A DNA stretch of 64,000 nt from Limnoperna fortunei. Its lineage: Eukaryota > Mollusca > Bivalvia > Mytilida > Modiolidae. The stretch spans positions 48,915,657-48,979,656 of the forward strand of contig OX104119.1 in the NCBI GenBank assembly GCA_944474755.1, in the 5' to 3' direction. The notes under the pieces were generated by a model. That model did not search any database, was not told where the DNA came from, and saw only the letters and a program-made list of their open reading frames with translations. Positions 1 to 13,800 of the stretch are shown here, one piece after another (the first letter of the stretch is position 1; each line of letters opens with the position of its first letter). The position numbers and the translations under genes are program-made.

Positions 1-624
1 GTGGTAATTAATGTACTCCCTGATCAAAAGTAATTATTAGTTAAGCACAAAAAAAAATTGTGTTTGTTAATTTTAATGTTTTAAGTTACTTTCAGCTTTT
101 TCTGCGTGCCTGATTGTTTGGAATGGGGCAGAAAACATAAAAGCTAACCTGCTTATAAATTCTTTAGTGACAGCTTTTTCTCAGGTTACGCATCCAGTGT
201 CAGTGGTTCCCTCGTGTTAATCCTCTACAGTTGTTACGGGATTTACACAAGCAGGTTACTCATTCATGTTGATTTTCTAAGGTTACTCATTTTGGGTTGG
301 CAGTTGCCTCAGGTTTTTCCTTTAGGTACGTTATGTTATTCTTCCATGGTTGTTTTTTTACGGTTTCTCCTCTATTTTTGGTGGTTACTTAAGGCTACTC
401 CTACGTAGTTGGTGGTTACCTTATTTGTGGTAACCTCTTGTTACTCCTTTATGGTTAATGGTTACCTCATGTTTCTCCTCCATAGTTGTGAATTATCTAA
501 TGTTACTCCATCATGGTTAATGGTTATCTTATGTTATTCCATCATGGTTAGTGGTTATCTGATGTTGCTCCTCCATGGTTGGCGAGTAGCTAATGTTACT
601 CATCCTTAGGTGGTGGTTATTTAT

Positions 625-696
625 AAGTAATATGAGGTAACCACAAAATACAGTCACATGCATGTGACTGTATTTTGTGGTTACCTCATATTACTT
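625..696. repeat. Perfect 72-bp palindrome without spacer
   Basis: Bases 625-660 are the exact reverse complement of 661-696, with the symmetry point between 660 and 661 (centre 'cacatgcatgtg'). The arms include minisatellite-like sequence ('ggttacctcatattac'). It could extrude as a cruciform, or it could be an assembly join. Confidence 0.95.
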
Positions 697-1068
697 TTCC
701 ATGGTTAGTGGTTACCTCATGTTACTGCTCTATGGTTAGTGGTAACCTTCTGTTACTTCTCCATGATTAGTGGTTACCTCATGTCACTGCTCAATGGTAA
801 GTGGTTACCCCCTGTTTTACTAATCCATGGTTGTTGGTTACCTGATGTCACTACACCATGGGTGGTGGTTACCTTATGTTACTCTTCCATGATTGATTGT
901 TACCACATGCTATTCCTCCATGTTGATGGTTACCTCATGTAAATCCTCCGTGGGTGTTGGTTACCTCATGTTGCTCATCCATGGTTGGTGGTTACCTCGT
1001 TTTACTCCTCCTTTATTAGTAGTTACCTCATTTTACTCCTAATTGTAAGTGGTTACCTCATGTTACTT

Positions 1069-1625
1069 CTCCGTGGTTAGTGGTTAACTCATGTTGCTCC
1101 ACCAAGGTTAGTGGTTACCTCTTGTTATTTCTCCGTGGTTAGTGGTTAACTCATGTTACTCCTCCAAGGTTAGTGGTTACCTCTTGTTATTTCTCCGTGG
1201 TTAGTGGTTAACTCATGTTACTCCTCCAAGGTTAGTGGTTACCTCTTGTTACTTCTCCGTGGTTAGTGGTTAACTCATGTTACTCCTCCAAGGTTAGTGG
1301 TTACCTCATGTTACTTCTCCGTGGTTAGTGGTTAACTCATGTTACTCTACCAATGTTAGTGGTTACCTCTTGTTACTTCTCCGTGGTTAGTTGTTAACTC
1401 ATGTTACTCCTCCAAGGTTAGTGGTTACCTCTTGTTACTTCTCCGTGGTTAGTGGTTAACTCATGTTACTCTACCAAGGTTAGTGGTTACCTCTTGTTAT
1501 TTCTCCGTGGTTAGTGGTTAACTCATGTTACTCCTCCAAGGTTAGTGGTTACCTCTTGTTACCTCTCCGTGGTTAGTGGTTAACTCATGTTACTCTACCA
1601 AGGTTAGTGGTTACCTCATGTTGCT
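1069..1625 (+). repeat. Higher-order 62-bp dimer within the minisatellite
   Basis: In this section two ~31-bp variants alternate, one with 'ctccgtggttagtggttaac' and one with 'ctccaaggttagtggttacc'. The 'ccgtgg' mark recurs at 1071, 1133, 1195 and 1257, giving a 62-bp period for about nine copies. The dimers are more alike than the flanking monomers, which indicates recent local amplification. Confidence 0.85.
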
Positions 1626-1862
1626 CATCCATGGTTGGTGGTTACCTCATTATACTCCTCCGTTGTTAGTAGTTACCTCATTTTACTCCTTAATTGTTAC
1701 TGGTTACCTCATGTTACTTCTCCTTGGTTAGTGATTTAATAATGTTAGTGCTCCGTTAGTGGTTAACTCATGTTTACTTCTCCATGAGTGTTGGTAACCT
1801 CATGTTACTGCTCCATGGTTGGTGGTTACTTAATGTTACTCTTCCTTTGCTGTTGGGTCCTT

Positions 1863-4360
1863 TAAGTTACGGATATATAGTGTGATTTTTTCCTTATGTT
1901 ACTACTAAGGACTGGAAGCGGATCCCTCAAGTAAACCGCCATGTTAATAGTTCCTTATGTTGACTGTAAAACTACTTATATTCGTAGGGTACCATTTTCA
2001 GTTTTTCGTGGTTGCCTCAGAGCATGAAATAAAAGAACCAAACAAAGAATAAAAAGAGCAAATAGGAACTTTGAGACGACGATCTCAAATATGTTCGATC
2101 ATTCATTTATTTTGTCATAATTATATGTATTCGCATTGTAATATACATTTATTTAGCTTGATATTAAAATGAATATGCTTACAAGTTACCGGCTTCCAAT
2201 TGTGTGTTTTGATAATGGTATTAATTCTCTAGTACAAATAACAAAGAAACTTTGATTTCTAGCAGTTGAGTATGCAAATAGATTAATTGAATGTTTGCTT
2301 AACGTCAAGCGAGCAGTATTTAAGTTACATTCAGGACATGAACAAGTTAACAAACAATAAATCGATAAGGGATCAATGATTTCCCCTTTATAGCTGCTAC
2401 AATGAGATTGGTCATTTTTCGAAATCTCCAAAAAGTTTTGTTATTAAACCAGGATAATGGCACTTTTCAAACAAGTAACCCACTACGTTCCTGGACCAGG
2501 TTTTTTCATTATTACGACCTGACAACATCACACGGAGAAGTGTGTTCTATGTGCCACCGTAGGAGGCGGCTTTTAAGATCGAGCGCTTATATTTCCAGTA
2601 GAGTTGGGAGAAGAAAAAAAATCATTTTTTGTAGTAGTATCAAAATTACAAAAGTAAACATAAACAAAATATGAAGATAAGTCAATTTAAAATTTTATGA
2701 GCTTCATTGTATTTTAAGTTTAATTCATGCACATAAAAGATTATGCTGACATGATACACTTTAGCATTACGCGTATAATTACAGTAACAGTACATTAAAT
2801 AACATTTGTTTATTGTTATTCGACAACTGTAGTGACGAAATAAACCAAGATCTAGTAATTACTGGTTTGATAACAATAACCAAAATTATATATACTCAAC
2901 CTAATTATAATTAATTATAATAGCGAATTAGTGATTGATATTCAGATGAAAATAGTTTAAACCAGTTTACTATTAAAAGATTATTGGACTATTGGTTATT
3001 CTAACCTACATTTTAGAAAAGTAAGAAATTCTTTTTCTGGGCTTTAAAGTTTATCATCCATTTCTGAGATCATTGGTAAAAAGTATTACTGTAAATATGA
3101 ATTTAAATTTCATTCTGTTGTCGTGATACCGATCTTTTTATGCCTACATGCGACATATATGCAACACATTTTGTACAGAAAATTTACTATAATATTACAA
3201 ATAGAATATTTATGTTACTTTATAAAAATAAATATAACTCCACAACATCAGGCAATATAATTTCGAGCATATCATATTTATATTGACTTTTGACTCTTCA
3301 AGTAAAAATATGTGACATCTACATGAAATTTCAGAAAGACCTAAGAGACGACTATATAGAAAGATGTCAAGATTCTCCGACATCAACACATTTTAGGTCA
3401 GCTATTAAAATATAAAAACATTTCTAAATGATGTCAAACGATTATTAGATTCATTTTGTTAGCCATGTTAAAATATAATTATTAAACAACAAACACTCCA
3501 TATAATGTTTGTCGATGTGTAAAAATATATCCTTTTGTAACTTGAAAAAATATTCTTGTTCATATGGACTATTTATATGGTATACAGAGTTACGTGGCAA
3601 ATGAAGGTTAATGAAGAAATTTTCTGTTGGTAAATATGCACATGAAAAAATATTGGTGGAAATAAGTGACTATCTAGGTCAGTAAACTTGATGATTACTG
3701 ATAAGTTACAGATATATTAATAATGGATTTAAAAACAAAATTCTCCATCTTCAAACACACATTTGTATGGTAAATAGGCATACAATGGTATAAAAAGCTT
3801 GTTATAATTAAAGACTAGCAGGTGGATTCATCAATGTACATTGCAGGTTTTTCTCCTGTGAGTTTTAGACGAAATTTATTAGAGACATAATCACTACAGA
3901 ACTGAACGAAAAGAAAGTAACCACTATTCTTAACGTTCTAAGGATATATTAATACGGCAGGCAATTTATTTCAGGAAGACGTAAAGTGACATATTACTCA
4001 AAGCTAAAACAATTTCTTCTGAAATATATAAATGAGCTATGCTTGGAGAAGTAACTAGAAAATATTCATGATGTTATAAAGTTATCTTATTGCAGCGGAG
4101 AATTAATTTTAAAGTACCTTGAAGTGACATTGGTTACTAAAGATGGAAACATAATTATATTATACTTGATCTTAAACTACAAGCTGCTAAACAACCAATA
4201 AAATGTTTGTGATGAATAAATAATGACTTCATTACATAACGAGCGACTTATCTTTATTCGTGTGATATAACTGGAAACGATTTTCATCAGATAAACTCTG
4301 TGATAAAAGATATCAGTTATATATTTTATAGATGAACAATATTTTTAACTGTGTTTAATA
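1863..4360. other. AT-rich 5' flank of receptor gene, no gene seen
   Basis: Only short chance frames are present. The part from about 2450 to 3010 has a diverged counterpart in copy B (47330-47760). No exon, RNA gene or recognised mobile element was found. Confidence 0.5.
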
Positions 4361-4574
4361 TGACAGCGATGTATGTGTTGTTATGAATAATAACAGTAAT
4401 ATGTTTCCTGTCGCCTTTGAATTAAAAAATATTTAAATGTGACCAGTGATTCGTTTAATGCGGAGTGTAAAGATATTATTATCTTCCCAAAACTTAAGGT
4501 AATGTAAATCGTTAACATTCAACACCATGTTGGAGGTTATAAAAAAATCCTTATTCAATAACTAATTCATATAT

Positions 4575-4593
4575 ATGATAGAAGATATATATT
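4575..4593 (+). promoter_or_regulatory. Candidate TATA-type promoter of exon 1A
   Basis: The block 'atgatagaagatatatatt' ends 85 bp before the exon 1A ATG and is conserved at the equivalent place before exon 1B (8451-8469), while surrounding bases have diverged. A TATA-like core is therefore plausible. No transcription start evidence is available. Confidence 0.35.
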
Positions 4594-4678
4594 GATATTC
4601 GCTGCAGCTGCTTTTACACTGGCTGTGGGTTTGCGAAGTCTGCGTTTCTTTAATCATACGTGAAAAACAACTTAAAAG

Positions 4679-4811
4679 ATGACTGAAAATGAAACAGCAA
4701 GACCGAATGAAAATGCAGCACCGTCTTTCGAGCAAATGATGGCGAGAGAAATTTACAAGAACTTCCTTCAGTGTAGTTATTCAGTATTACACAAGTCGTA
4801 CCCCCATGACG
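4679..4811 (+). CDS. Receptor exon 1A (N-terminal ectodomain helix)
   Basis: This encodes residues 1-44 plus one base, ending at donor g|gtaagt. It contains the amphipathic stretch EQMMAREIYKNFLQC and the first ectodomain cysteine (C32), followed by SVLHKSYPHD, and joins exon 2 in phase 1 to read HDGYLYC. Potential N-glycosylation sites are NET (residue 4) and, in copy 1B, NYS. The start is the only in-frame ATG near the 5' edge, with an in-frame TAA two codons upstream. There is no hydrophobic signal peptide, which is unusual for class B receptors; an unseen upstream coding exon remains possible, since 'ttaaaag' before the ATG could act as an acceptor. Confidence 0.8.
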
Positions 4812-7800
4812 GTAAGTTATTGTTGCATTTTAGATTTATTTGTTTGTTATTTGCGTGGTTTTTATGTCGCCAGGTGGTAGACAATGGATCGGCTAAGTGT
4901 AGTACCAAAACCTTTGCGCGTAAATTTTTTTGCCGTAATAGATGTCTCCATGAAAGTTGTTTGTCATTAGTCGGTTATAGAATTCGACGATGTGTTACAT
5001 TTCACAGGAACAATTTTGACCACATTCTATTGGAGTGACATCTTTTGATTTGTGAGTATATTTGTAACGATAAAGCTTTCGTTCTTTACTCTTGAACATT
5101 ATTTTAACTGACTTCTATAGAATCAAAATATCAAAGAGCACGCTTATATTGCTACGTTGTACAGTTCACATAGAAGACAGAACTAAAACTTTTACAATTA
5201 TTTATGGTCTTCAAGTATCATTTTTAAGCACTTATTATAAGAGTTAATTCCACTTTATCAGTGAACTTTATTTTAAATATAAACATCTTAAAAGCTAACA
5301 CAGAAACTGACATTATGTCTAGTCGCCGCTGTTGTTCACTGTTGACCTTTTTCGTGGTTTAGGTCCGACTTATAAAAAATAAATTTTGAAGTGTCATTTT
5401 TCCTGTTAAGAAAGTTGTTGTTCGCTTTAATACACAAAGATAAAAGCCCGGCAGAAAGATTTACATTGTACCAAATAACTATAAGTCCTTAAATTGAACC
5501 ATATAGCGATAAAACTATATTATTTAATAACGTTTCTAATAAAAAATGAAGATTTCCGCTCCAGACCGAACGCAAAAATAGTTGACTTAATTGTCGGCAA
5601 AGGTTGGCATCTCGCTGGAAGCTGGAAATTGTTTGTCTTTTTTTCCTGTTAAGAAAGTTGTTCCTAGTGATAAATTCTTAGTTCGCTTTAATTAAATACA
5701 CAAAGATAAAACCCAGTAGAAACCCTTTCATTGTGCTAAATACCGATAAGTCTTTACATTGAAGTACATAGCAATAAACGATATTATTTACTAACTTTTG
5801 TAATTATAAACTTAATATATTTGTACCATACCGAACGCACAATAGTTGACTTAATTGTCGAAAAGGTCCGCATCACGTTGGGGCGGAGGATTGATTGTCA
5901 GGTTGTAATGTAAAATCCGACAGACGATCGACTTGCGTTCCATGTTTGGAGTGGTACGGTTCGTTATCTATAATGACCTGTTTAAGAGTCATTGTTGTTG
6001 CTACAAACTGTTACACATTTTAGCTTTTGTCTGAAAAATAATGTATGGTTTTACGTTTTTGTGCATAAGAATAGCATTTGAACCGTGTAAAATCCAACAA
6101 AGATTGGATGTACAATAATGTTAGATTGTCTGCTTGGTGACGCTTTTACATGACGCACGTTGTGTCATTAAATTGTGTCATTACAAGATATTGTAAAATT
6201 GATCTCTCATGGACAGTTTTAAATGACCACGTTTTTTGTGATGTCATAATAAATTAGCATATTAACGATTTTTCATTCGCAGTTGAATTAAAACCATTTT
6301 TATGTGACCAATGATTCGTTTTACTGAAAAATAAATAACAGTTAAAAGACAAGACATTAATTATCTTGCCAAGTCTGAATGAAAAGTAAATTCACGATCA
6401 GCGCAACAATCAGCACCATGTAGGAAATTAACAAAATAGATACAGATAATCTCTTTAGAAAAAATATTTTTATATTCATTGAAGCTGTCATTTATACTAG
6501 TGTTGGTTTCATATATCAAAATGTACAAATTGGAATTCACTAGTTTGCCTTTCTTAAATTAAAATATATAAAATATACAAAACAAATGACTGAAAACGAA
6601 ACAAACAAGTGAAAATGCGAACCCCTCTTTGCAGCATATGATGGAGGAATAAATTTACCGGAACTTTATTCAAAGTAATAAATTCAGTGTTACACAAGTC
6701 GTATTTCATTACGGCAAGTAATTCCATCTTTTGAGATTGTTTAAATCTTGATTTTCATATCTATTTGACGAATTTTCGGTGAATTAAAGTATTCGCTCTC
6801 CTAGTGGAACATGGAAAACTGTGGTGCTTTTTTTTGCAGCCCAAGTTATTTTAGGTTCTTTTTCGCGATTTTATACTGTGGTCCAGCATTGCAAGTCGAA
6901 CACTGAAAATCTTACGTGGATAAAAACACTTGCTGCGTTAATAATGTCTTGGTGTAAGTTGTTTTCAAATCATTCAGTAAGAGAATGGGATGCTTTTTTA
7001 CATTTTGCTGGAACGATTTGACCAAATTTTATTGAAGTTTGCTCTCCTTTGTTTTTGTTTTGTCTTTTACAATACATTGCAACTAAAAACAAGAAGTGAA
7101 AAACAATTCTTCATTACTGAACATAATTAATCTATTAACAAAAAGTAAATTTTGGCAAAGATCAAGGTCACATATTATTGTTTAGCATTATGTTTTGCTC
7201 AAATCACATTAACAGAAAAAACACAAATGATCAAATTTTATGTCTTCAAGAGTCATATTGTGAAAGACGTGTTTACGTTCCAGTTTATCAATTAAATTAA
7301 TTGACAAGATAAATATCTCTTACTGTAACATAAAGTGGAACAATGGCTTCGTTGTTGTTTACGGTTGATCTTGAGGTCAAATTGCAAATGTCAAGTCCTG
7401 AGTTTGGAACTTTAAAAAAAATTTTGGCGCTATGAAAGTTGATCCTCTAGATAAATGCTTAGTTGAAAAATGTTTATGCATATTTAGAAGGAAGTTGAAA
7501 ACCGTTTGATTGTACCACGTAACAATTAAGCTTTTTTAGCACAAAGACTAAACCTTTTTACTTAAATCACTTTCCTTAATAGCAGAAACAAAATTGCCAG
7601 CTCGATTTGAAGGGTCGAGAGTTCTCAGATTATAACTTTTAAAGTATGTCTACGGATAATCGACTTGGGTATCATGTTTAGAAATGCTACATTTCATTCA
7701 CATTACACCTTTTTGTAGACTGCAAAAATAGTAAGGCTACTGTTGGCGCTACAAAAAGGCCCAACACTACATTTTTTACAGACATGATCTTTGCATTCAA

Positions 7801-10800
7801 CTTACAGCTAAACAAAACTACGTTGTATACGGCAATTTATAAAGCCTCAGATAGATATAAATTTAAATACTATTTTCAATTCGAGAAGCTGTCACTTATG
7901 CCATTCCGTTTCTGTATGTTTGGAAAAATAATGTTTGTTTAAAGCGAAGATTTTCGTCAATTATTGAATTTGTATTTTATAAATACTTATACAAAAATAT
8001 TTAGGATATTTAAATGTTAAAAATAAACCAAGTACATAAGAATGACTACCATTTCAACCTTGACGCTTTTACACATGTTTTCATGTACATTGTTAACATG
8101 AGTGACTTTCACAAATAACTAACAATATATAATTCACATGAGTATAAAGATTGTTCACTTGACCCCTTTAATCCCATTATAATCAAAGCGTGACTGGTAT
8201 ACGGAGCGAAACTGTTAACTTGTGTAATTGACAGCGGTGTATTTGATGTTAGAAAGATAGCAATAAGAACATTGCAATGGGGCTAAAATGATATAGTTTA
8301 TTAAATCGTGAAAGCATGACATAGGACACAGCATTATTATCTTATCTAACATAGGCTTTATATAAAGTAAATTGGCGACCAACACGCTACACCATGTTGG
8401 AAGTTATCAAAACAGATACAGCTAATATCTATTGACTATCTAATTCAAACATGATAGAAGATATATATTATTATTTGTTGCGGCTGTAGTTATACTAGGT
8501 TTGGATTTATTGAATAATGTTTACAGAACTGGAATATCAACGTTTGCCTTTTTTAAAATCAAAAGCGAGAAAAGGAAATTAAAATATGATTAAAAACGAA
8601 ACAGTAATAAAAAGTGAAAATGTTGAACCGTCTTTTGACCAAATGATGGAGAGAGAAATTTATCAGAACTTCCTTCAGTGCAATTATTCTGTATTACACA
8701 AGTCTTACCCCAATGACGGTAAGTGAATGTACCATTTTACATTTACGTTTGATCTTTCTCATTTATTTAACAAGTTTTTTTCGAGATTATTACTCTCCTG
8801 TTATTCTTGTTTGTCTTTGCCCAAGTTTGGTTGTCGCTTCGCATATTTTACTCCGCGCTGTCGTAGACTTTTATACCATGGATCGAACATCAAATACCTA
8901 ACATACAGGTATATTTTGCCATAAAATATATTTCGATTAATGTTTTTCTTTGCTGATTATACAATAGACGGAACGTTAACAATTTCCACAAAACGTAACG
9001 TCTTCCAACATCATATTTTAAAAAGGATTTTTATATTTGTAACATCACAAGATCAATTAACTGTATTGTCAATAACTATCACAATGTAGTTCAATATTGA
9101 CCGTTAATATCAAAATGCAAATATCAAGTCATAATTGAAGAACTTGTTTTCTATTTATCATGTTAAGAAAGATGTTGATCGATATTATGCTTAGTTTGAG
9201 TTAATAATAAATGCAAAGATGAAAAGTTGGTGGAAATCCTATTTGTAACATAGAACGCTTAAACTATATTATTTACCAACCAGTGTAATGCAGAAAAGAA
9301 GTTTTATACAAAACAGAATAACAATATAAATAAAAGAATAGTGGTTGTCCTCTCGTTGGTAGTAATCGTGTACGTTTGAAAAGTTATACCGCTGAAAATG
9401 GACTGGAATAACATGTTTGGGGAGTGCGACCTTTTAGTGTACAAGAAGGACCTCTTCTGTAGACTTTACTACTGAGTATGATTATTGCTGCCGCAGCAAA
9501 AAGCTTAAAAATTTGTAGTCACTATATAACACCATTCTGTTCCACAATTGCCGACACGGTTTTACTTATTGCCCTTTTTTCTTTTCACGAATTTATTGAC
9601 TGTTAGGTAACTTATTGTAAGCCCGAATATAGATAAAATAGTTTTAGATGATAATCAATTAATCAATACTATTAGGCATACAAATAAATAGGAATTTTAC
9701 TTTTGAGATTTATCTTTTGTTTGCTGAGTGACATTCAACAGAGGTTACTGAAGATTCATTATTTATAGACGATACAAATTCAATCAATTGATCTTGGCAA
9801 TATTGTGCTGTACGATGTGTGTGCATATCAAGAATATCATTTCAACCTTGTAGCCTCAAACAAAAATGTTCATGTAGTCTCTTTCTTAAGCATCGGAGTT
9901 GGATCGACTGCTTTGTGACATTTCTATTGGAATGACTTTTTCTAATAATTAAATTATATTGACATGAGTTGCAAGAATATCAACAAGATTTTTAACATAC
10001 CATTCTAATAAATCCATGGTTTGTATACGGATTCAAATACCAACGACTACGACCACCTAATTAACAACATTATTAAGCTATTATTTCTATATTTGTGGTC
10101 TTGCTTAATTTAGCCTGGGCATGTTGTTCTAAAGCAATACAAAACCGGTTACGCCGTGTGAATTGAAATGAACAATAACTGGTTCTATATCGAAACACAA
10201 TGAAAATTATTTAAAATAATCAAATGTTCGAGTTAACTCCATCGAATTAAAACTGAACATTTGGGGTAAATACGCAGTATTCTTACATTGTGAAATGCCA
10301 GGTGTCCTAACTTTGCAGTGTAACAATTGTGTGTTCCATAAACATTCAAAGAGCACTCTGCATCATGTAATACATTATAATACTAATAAAGTCATTGAAA
10401 CATTATGTTAAAAGATATGTCGGAGTGGAGTTTGTAATAATTTTAATAAGACAGTTTAAGTTTTACGCTAATATTATGATATGAGCCTGTTTGTGTCGTC
10501 GTCGGTTGTAAACAGCTGAGTTAGTTTCTGGGCTGATTGTATTCGTATTTCAGTTTTAAGTTCCTGGAACAAAATACAAGTTATAATTAATAACTTAAGT
10601 AGTAATTTTTTATTTGTAGCTTTCGAATGTGTTGCAATCTACGTAACGACTTTGAGATAAGGGCGAAAGAGCCACGTTTGTGTTTACACATATAAAGAAA
10701 TGAAACAAATATTTTATCCGATGATAAGTTAGAACGTTTTTTAAGATGACAAAATATAATCAATTTCCTATCTTTTACGGTTTTCGAGGTACAAATGTGA

Positions 10801-13800
10801 AGACCAAATTTTTAGTTTGAATAAGTGCTAAATAAGTGCAAGTTTAACGCGTTTCATCTGCCAGGTAGTATAACTCCTACTTATAGTGTTTTCCTCGTAA
10901 GTAGTTTTCGTAATTACTTCATGACATATTAACAGTTGTAAGACTGTGTATTTTTATCATACCGTCTTTATGGCCGTTTTTTAATTTGGTTGTTTGAACG
11001 TAATTGAACGCAACTTTCAGCAATCTTCAGCTATACCGTTATGTCTTATTCTTTGCTGGGAGAGAAATTCCCGACCTTCGTTAAGGAATGCCTTGTCTGT
11101 TATGATTGGAGTCGTGCACAATCTATCCTGTTAAAAATAGATCAAATTCAGGTTCAAGTTTATAATTAACATCTTTCTCAATTGGTAACTTTCCTTGACT
11201 AAAAACGTAAGATTGTTTACCCATTCTGAATAATTTAAACCAACAAGTTTAAAAAGTACTTTGTAGCACCAATCATTTTTGGTTTACTCGTTGGTTAGAC
11301 ATTTTGGTAATTTCCTATAACTATATAGCTCCAATAAATGTTAATGATTCTTATGCTTTTCGACCGATTTTCAACCGTGTTGCATCAATTGCATTTTTCT
11401 ATTCCTTGTTGTCATCTATCTTTCATCACATGCCTGTCAACACTGAGGTTGCCTCTTCAAGTATGGCTGCGGGAAAGGTTTTCTTGACTACAATCTTAAT
11501 TGACAAATATTTCCAGTTTCATCCCGAAGGTAATATACTCTAGCTACACATTTTAATAGAATCTGGACGCCACGATATAGCTAACAAATTGCTTGAACGC
11601 CATTCAAACAAACAAACAAACAGAACACGTTTTAAACGTCGTGAAATTCAAATTTATCGTTATAAATAATGATGATTTTAAACTGTATTTTGTTATATCC
11701 CTACCGATTGAAAAGTGGAGGCTAATAGTAATGCATGTTTCAATCTGTATCGCACACTTTTATATCCACAACTACAACTACGCCACTGATCCGAAATTGA
11801 TTTAACGTTCACATAATGTTTGTAAGTTTATGCCATGTGACCTAATGTTTGACATTGATATTGTGCATTAACTGGAAAGATTTGGGCCATTAATAATTAG
11901 TGATTAAGTTTATAATTTAAACTTTATTATTTCTGAATTAATAAATTATCTTGTAGGTTACAAAATTCGGAAAGCCAACTAAAAGGTTTAAAGTTCAATT
12001 GTCGTTGCCACTTGTGAACATCAGATTGCATTTTATAATACCGTGTATAATGTTAATGGGCAGTGTTAATTAAAAGAGTATTAAATCGTTCGATCATTTT
12101 TATGTGCATAACTTGGTTGTCCATTGAAGTGTTGCTTGCAGGTTCGAGCATGTGTAAAGGTTAACGGGGTAACGCACATGATGAAATATGAACAGGTAAT
12201 AACGACTACGAAGATTTTTGTAGAATCCGTTTCCAAACTTCGTGCTTAAAATAGATTACCCATAGCTACTCATTCATTGGCAAAAAGGGATGATATCTCA
12301 TTCGGGGTATGAACAGGTTGTCTGGTTATAAAACTCGCTGTACGTTTCGCTATAATTACATTTTTCGACACATTAGTTCATCATTGTTTAGTTTTTTTTA
12401 TTGTTGTGGTTAGTATTGTTTAAAAGTGCATGCATAGCAAATTAAACTTATTAACTATTATTTGTTTGCAGGTTACTTGTACTGTAACGCTACATTTGAT
12501 GGTTACACATGTTGGGACTATGCCAAAGCAGGATCAAAGACCTTCGGACAATGCCCAATGTTTATGGTTAGCCAGTTTGGTCACCAACAAGGTATGAATT
12601 ATTAATGGGATCGCAAAATTTCTTAGCATCGATCATTTTGACGCAGGTGTATGGGTTCAATATGTGATGATTTGTAGATGTAATTCAAGCGCTCTGGGAA
12701 CTGTTCCTATACATAATATCAATCAATAACAAATACAAATGCTTAGATAATCGAATTATGTCATTTCGTTCCGTTTTGTAATTGTACTTCTGTATTATAC
12801 CACTAGAAATAGCATGAAAAACGCCAAATCCGAAATAAGAGTCAAAATCTAAACAGCTCAGCCCGTAAGAACTCAGCTCCACCTATTACTAATAAGATTT
12901 ATCACTCGTATGTATCGTAGCAAAGGGCAATGCGCCGCAAAAATTACATCTGAAGCTATAGAAGGCTACAAAAAAGCAATAGACGATCTTTATTGCTTCT
13001 AACGTCTGCTTACTAGTGCCATAATTGTTCTTTTTTATTTTGTACCGAATTACTTGAAGTAGACTATTGTATGGTATCATATTATTTCTACAAAAGAGAA
13101 TCACGAATATTTGGAAAAATATAAATACAAAATAATATATTAATATAGTATTAGTCTGTGTATGGTACTTACCATTTTCTTTCGTCTTTTTATTTTGTTT
13201 GGAGGTTGTGATGGTAATTAATTTGTTGGGCAGAATTTTGCGCTCCTCTTGAACCGACACGTTTGCCCCAAACTAACAAAGAACAGATGTGGTGGGATAT
13301 TCTAAGTGGCAAAACCAAACACATTATTTTAAAACAGCAGGATTATAATTGGGAAAAGCATAAAGTAATGCCACTACACTAGTTTGACACAACTGTAATA
13401 TAACTTTACACTCTTAGAAGTGGTATTGTGTCTAGGAGGCACGTATGATGGCCCTTCACTACGCTTACAAAAGTCCAATGTCCGTAATTTCCGTAAAATT
13501 CAGTGGAGCTGAAAGAGACGTAAACTTAATTTGTTTGTTTGATGGTGTTTAAACGCCACTTTCAGCAAATTTTCAGCTTTATCATGGCGTCCAGTTTTTA
13601 TTGGGGGAGGAAGCCGGAGTACCAGGAGAAAACCCCCGACCTGCGGTAGGAAAACTGGCAATCCTTGTAAATTAAGATTGGAGTCGAGTACACCCTGCCT
13701 GCAGTGAGAATCGAACTAAACTTAATTTGTAACTTGTAACTAAATTCCAGAAAACATATGGACGGACAAGAGTAAGCAATATGCCCCAACAATTGTTAAT

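Larger units (their letters stand above)
215..1862 (+). repeat. ~31-bp minisatellite array
   Basis: A degenerate ~31-bp unit built on 'ggttagtggttacctcatg' plus 'ttactcctccat' is repeated across this whole stretch. Open frames here are by-products of the repeat. The same family is present in copy B at 46140-46860 and, more degenerate, at about 48560-48860. Confidence 0.9.
4360..10000 (+). repeat. Three tandem ~2-kb promoter/first-exon units
   Basis: The first-exon sequence recurs with ATGs at 4679, 6586 and 8586, spaced 1.9-2.0 kb. Flanks repeat too. Upstream, 'caccatgttgga' blocks sit at about 4526 and 8391, with a decayed version near 6413. Downstream, related blocks lie near 5930-6010, 7660-7770 and 9390-9500, which resemble the widespread 'gtgtttggagagtgc' SINE-like family. 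Unit edges are approximate. The units are well diverged, so the triplication is old. Confidence 0.8.

Noticed and set aside
214..942. Consecutive hydrophobic open frames (about 60-70 residues each)
   Set aside because: They are translations of the 31-bp minisatellite and have no start or splice context.
12889..13260. 123-codon minus-strand frame in intron 2
   Set aside because: Composition follows AT-rich DNA, no domain or splice support, and copy B does not preserve a frame there.
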